Shown: positions 60,372 through 64,000 of the stretch, piece by piece | Numbering within the stretch: the stretch's first letter is position 1 | Layout of the letters: each line of letters opens with the position of its first letter | Source: Carya illinoinensis | Lineage: Eukaryota > Streptophyta > Magnoliopsida > Fagales > Juglandaceae | NCBI RefSeq assembly: GCF_018687715.1 | Contig: NC_056753.1 | Span: 9,971,001 to 10,035,000 of the forward strand | DNA: 64,000 nt | Reading direction: 5' to 3' | The notes under the pieces: model-generated | What the model was told of the DNA's origin: nothing | The model's input: the letters and a program-made list of their open reading frames with translations, nothing else | Databases searched by the model: none | Made by a program: the position numbers and the translations under genes

Positions 60372-60560
60372 CCAAGGCCCTCCCTGATATGGCCAAGGAC
60401 CTCCTGGTTGTGGCCAAAACCCTCCTTGTTGTGGACAAGGCCCTCCTGGTGGTGGACAAGGCCCTCCTTGTGGTAGACAAGGCCCTCCTTGTGGTGGCCA
60501 GGGACCCCCTTGTTGTGGCCAAGGTCCTTGTGGTGGCCAAGGCCCTGCCTGTTGAGGCCT
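60372..60560 (-). repeat. Gly-Gly-Pro-rich tandem repeat at Gag N-terminus
   Basis: About nine copies of an 18-21-bp unit, plus strand GGCCCTCCTTGTGGTGG-like, encode repeats of QGGPxxPP/WPQ type on the minus strand. Unit length is a multiple of three, so copy number can change without breaking the frame. Confidence 0.85.
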
Positions 60561-60566
60561 CGCACT

Positions 60567-60569
60567 CTA
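60567..60569 (-). other. Premature TAG stop in gag
   Basis: In frame with both the ATG at 60668 and the main gag frame; it falls at codon 34. Confidence 0.85.
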
Positions 60570-60952
60570 TTGCATAAACTTCGTCATCTGCCGTATTGCT
60601 TCGGCTATGGAGTCATCCCTGGAGGTATTGTCCCGTGGTTCCTGAGTAGATTTCCTTGGTCTCCCCATTTTCCTACCACAACACCACTATTGACCCTCCT
60701 TTAAGAAAACAAATAAAACCATCATAAAACCAACAAAAACAAAAACAAAAACAACACTACTCAGCAGGAAACAAAAGAAACCAGCATGCAAAAACATAAC
60801 CAAATAAATAAAAAACAAACAAACAAGCTCAAACAATTAAAACAAATAAAACAAATAAAATAACTGTACTTAACATAATTTTTAAAACACAACTTAAAAA
60901 AAAACATTCTGGTACTACCTACTGGACATGTGGTTTTACCCAGAGCCAAACC

Positions 60953-60964
60953 GCTCTGATACCA
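60953..60964 (-). other. Primer-binding site, tRNA-iMet type
   Basis: Minus strand TGGTATCAGAGC, two bases from the LTR at 60967. Confidence 0.95.
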
Positions 60965-60966
60965 CC

Positions 60967-63072
60967 TGTGACGCCCCCAAATCCCCACGCCCGAACACGG
61001 GGAAATTGAGACGTCCGGATGGTGACAACCCGGGGTCACCATCCTATCGACGGGTGCCAAGTGTGTGCAAAGGCAACATATGTGCACAAAGAAACACGCA
61101 GCGGATAACGAAAGTCATAACTAAGTACGAGAATTTTTCTTAACGTAATACAAGCTGTTTAAAACATACATAAATAAAGTATTACAAAAACACAAATACA
61201 GTTTTAAACCAAATATAAAGCATAGCATTAGCAACCCGGCGGAGCCGCATCCTTGGGCTCAGCCTCCTCCTCTTCGTCCTCAAACTCTGCACCAAAAGCT
61301 ACGGAACCAAAAATGGTACCGCAGGTAAGTAAAACCCAAACACTACCAGATAAAAACACATAGGACTCAAACAATATGCATGAAACATGCCCAATGCACA
61401 AAGCCCACAAAACACGATTTTTCCACACGCGCCAAAAATCCCATTTGGCCCAAAAACACATCCTTTCCGAAAAACACGCCAAAAGTCACATTTGGCCTTT
61501 ATCCGACTCAAACCAGAATCCATATTATCCGTATGCACCATGACCTCCCCTAGGGGTCATCCGCACACCCTGGCTCCAGTGCCACACCGCAGAGTACCAC
61601 TACGCATGTGACACCTAACGAGCGATGCCCAGTTCCACGCCCCGCGTGTTCGTAGCCAAGCACCCTCTAGCCCTCACCAGCGAAGGGCCACGGAGTCGGT
61701 GCGTAGAGCGATGCCCGGTTTCGCGCCCGGCGCGTTCGTAGCCAAGCAACCCCTAGCCCCCGCTCCCGTCGTCGCCCTGTGACAACCCAGGGGACATCAC
61801 TCAGTTTATTCCGCTCCCGAGTGACCAGAGGAGCTCCACCGAGATAATACCCCATCCCGGCTTGGGGTCGTGATACACACGCACCCGTAAGACCACTTAC
61901 GCCAATACACAGGCTTTTCACACTATTTCACAAACTCACGTGCATGCACCATGCAATGCCATAACAATGCATAATAAAATAATCCAACAACATAAATCAA
62001 ATAAACAGGCAACTCCGTCCTCCATCCATCCGACCCCCGAACTCCTCGGACTCGGTCCGGAATCAACCAACCAGCAGATAAAATAATTGAATGAGCAATA
62101 TATATTTAAATCTGAAAATAGGGTTTGGAAAATACTTACAGCGCTATATGGCAATTTTAGAAAACATGAAGCGTTGCAAACAACGGAGAAAAAGCAACGT
62201 CACAGTGAAAATTCACTGTGGCCGTGGGTTGTGAAAAACCCACTTTTGAACAGGGACAAACTAGGGCTTGGGATTGATAGGGAATGGTCTAGAGATGATT
62301 GTGAAGCTATTGGAAGTGGTGGTTGGCCGTGGGTGGTTGTTGGCCGTGGGTGGTTGGAAGTGGTGGTTGGCCGTGGGCGGAAACAGCAGTGGGAGGCCGG
62401 ATTTCCCAAAAAGGAAAGCTAGCTCGTAGGAGCTGTTCCGGTGGTTGTTGGTGGCCGAAAATAGGTGGGTTAGGACGGCAAGGGACCGGTGATGAAGTGG
62501 TGAAGAAATGGTGGCCGGAGGTGGAGCGACGGCGGTGGATCGGAGCCAAACCCGTGCGGGCTTTGAAGGGCTTTTCCGGCCAAACGGCCGGCCGGATGGG
62601 GGTGGGTTTTGGTGGGAAGGTGCGCCGGAGGGAGGGGAGTCGAACGGTGCTGGCGGTGAGCCGCACGGTGGCCGGACGGCGGCGGTTCGACTGGCTGAAG
62701 CTTTCAGCGTGAGGGAGAGAGAAGAGAGAGAGAGACCGGGGGGGTCGACGCAGGGAGAGAGAGAGGGAAAAAAAGAAAAGAAAGAAAAAAAAAAGAAAAA
62801 GAAAGGAAAAAGAAAGAAGGAAAAAGAGAAAAAGGAAAAAGGAAAAGAGGTGTAGGGAAAAAGATGAGGTCTAATCCTCATTCCGGGAAAACAACACTAA
62901 ACCGCCGCAACGAGATTAAAAACTGTAAACAACTAAAAGAAATAAAACACAACATCAATTAAATAAAAAAAACAATTTTAAAATGCAAATAAATTAAAAT
63001 AAATAACTAATATATTAATTAAAATAAAAACAACCATTTCGGCGAAAATACACTCAAAAGCGGGTCATCACA
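60967..63072 (-). repeat. 5' LTR of family B coding element
   Basis: 2106 bp; very similar to 53747-55825. A roughly 40-bp local duplication of TTGGCCGTGGGTGGT words at about 62330-62380 is absent from the other LTR. Confidence 0.92.
61228..61482 (-). CDS. Acidic-tail ORF in 5' LTR of coding element (unknown)
   Basis: 84 codons with hydrophobic VFLSGSVWVLLTCGTIFGSV and the tail EFEDEEEEAEPKDAAPPGC. It parallels the frames ending at 11444, 14730 and 20774. No recognised domain; coding status uncertain. Confidence 0.35.
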   Translation of the reverse strand: MACFSERMCFWAKWDFWRVWKNRVLWALCIGHVSCILFESYVFLSGSVWVLLTCGTIFGSVAFGAEFEDEEEEAEPKDAAPPGC

Positions 63073-64000
63073 CCGAACTCCTCGGACTCAGTTCGGAATC
63101 AGCCAACCAACAGATAAATAATTATTGAATGAGTAAAATATATTTAAATCTGAAAGTAGGGTTTGGAAAATATTTATAGCGCTATATGGTATTTTAAGAA
63201 AACACGCGGCATTGCAAACGGCGGAAGGAAAGCAACGTAACAGTGCAAATTTCACTGTGGCCGTGGGTTGTAAAATACCCACTTTTGAACGGGGACAAAC
63301 CAAGGCTCGGGATTGATAGGGAATGGCCTTGAGATATTTATGAAGCTAAGGGAAATGAGTTTTGGCCGTGGGTGGTGGTGGAAATGGCGGTCGAAGGCCA
63401 AAAATCGGCTGAACGGAGTTGACCTCGTGGGAGCTCGAGGCCGGAAATGGGTGGTTTAGGTCGGCAAGAGGTAGGGAAAGAAGCTGTGAAAAGATGGTGG
63501 CCGGAGGTGGTGCGATGGTGCCGGAAACAGTGAAAAATCGTATGGCTTGGAGGAGCTCGTGGCCGCTAACGGTGGCTCGAATGGAGGTGAAACTTGGTAG
63601 GGATGTTCACCGGTGAGAGGGGAAGAAAACTGGGTGGGTGGTGTAGGCCACGCCGCTGGCGAGCGGCGGTTCTAGGCTGCGAGAACAACCGGCGATAGGG
63701 GCAAAAACAAAGCAGGTGCAGTGACTTCCGGCGGCTCTCGAAAGCTAACAGCTGGTCCGATGGCTCTAAAAATTGGTGGGAATGATCTCTGGTAGAAGGG
63801 GAAGAGAATGGTGGTGGCGGTGCACTAAACGGTGGCCGGACGGCGGAGAACTGGGCTGACAAACAGGCGGCGACGAAAGGAGAAAAAGGGGCTGCTGTGC
63901 GTAGGCGGGAGAGGAAGAAGAAGAAAGAAAAAGAAAAGGAAGAAAAAGAAGGAAAAAGAAAGAAAAAGAAAAAAAAAGAAAAAGAAAGAAAAGAAAAGAA
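63073..64000 (-). repeat. Truncated family B LTR, continues beyond the window
   Basis: Begins abruptly at CCGAACTCCTCGGACTCAG, the middle of a family B LTR, and runs through the GC-rich block to the purine tract (63910-64000). Details such as GTGCGTAGGCGGGAGAGG match the subtype of the 12684 and 18728 LTRs rather than that of its neighbour. The first half of the LTR is missing. Confidence 0.85.

Larger units (their letters stand above)
53747..63072 (-). mobile_element. Family B Ty3/gypsy chromovirus (Tekay/Del-like), coding copy
   Basis: A 9326-bp element with LTRs 53747-55825 and 60967-63072, primer-binding site, gag, protease-RT-RNase H, integrase with chromodomain, and polypurine tract, all on the minus strand. 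Two in-frame TAG stops (60567-60569 in gag, 56671-56673 in integrase) and one frameshift near 57060 disable this copy, but most protein sequence is well preserved. Flanks CCTGA and CCGAA do not form a clear target duplication; on the right the element abuts another family B LTR. The C-terminal chromodomain puts it among chromoviruses; Tekay/Del is my best guess. Confidence 0.92.

Noticed and set aside
53742..63077. CCTGA/CCGAA as a target duplication of the family B coding element
   Set aside because: Only three of five bases agree and the right flank is another LTR; I do not count it.

Overview
The window looks like nuclear DNA of a flowering plant, probably a woody eudicot. The evidence is AT-rich intergenic sequence, chromodomain-type Ty3/gypsy retrotransposons primed by initiator tRNA-Met, a CACTA DNA transposon, poly-A/AT/CT microsatellites, and one intron-less NDR1/HIN1-like (LEA_2) gene. 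No bacterial, organellar or rRNA/tRNA gene is visible. I cannot name the species from sequence alone.

Layout. (1) 1-1128 is AT-rich intergenic DNA. (2) 1129-29662 is a nest built on an old, decayed gypsy family, here called family A: inverted LTR pieces (1129-1870 forward, 2247-3716 reverse), a broken minus-strand gag/protease/RT/RNase H/integrase/chromodomain region (3717-8081), and a long 5' LTR starting at 8082. That LTR is interrupted by a solo LTR of family B (9514-11708) and by a complete but non-autonomous family B element (12684-21031, two LTRs of 2304 bp), and ends at 22162. A second family A LTR (22163-29662) is interrupted by a 4.7-kb solo-LTR-like unit, family C (23347-28008), and by a possible MITE. 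(3) 29663-40680 is an 11-kb CACTA transposon with ACA target duplications, about 95-bp subterminal tandem repeats, two perfect hairpins and a captured fragment of a ubiquitin-conjugating enzyme E2 gene. (4) 40928-43456 holds the only intact host gene, an NHL/LEA_2 protein on the minus strand (42156-42761), with a TATA box. (5) 43457 to about 52939 is another family A LTR, split by a 7.0-kb CRM-like gypsy element (45357-52402) with 5-bp target duplications CTTAG. (6) 53747-63072 is a 9.3-kb potentially once-autonomous family B chromovirus (Tekay/Del-like) on the minus strand, abutting a truncated family B LTR (63073-64000).

How the parts relate. The family B element at 53747-63072 carries protease, RT, RNase H, integrase and a chromodomain, broken by two in-frame stops and one frameshift. 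The family B element at 12684-21031 has the same LTR type, primer site and polypurine tract but only a gag remnant, so it probably moved using proteins supplied by elements like the former. Near-identical LTRs in the 12684 element and intact target duplications around the CRM-like and CACTA elements mark these as younger than the family A host sequence.

No defence island, CRISPR array, gene cluster or clearly new protein system is visible. The observations most worth following are the E2 fragment inside the CACTA element, a short acidic-tail reading frame kept in all five family B LTRs that span this part, a triplicated hairpin with a compensated base change in the family B LTR, and two perfect hairpins inside the CACTA element.
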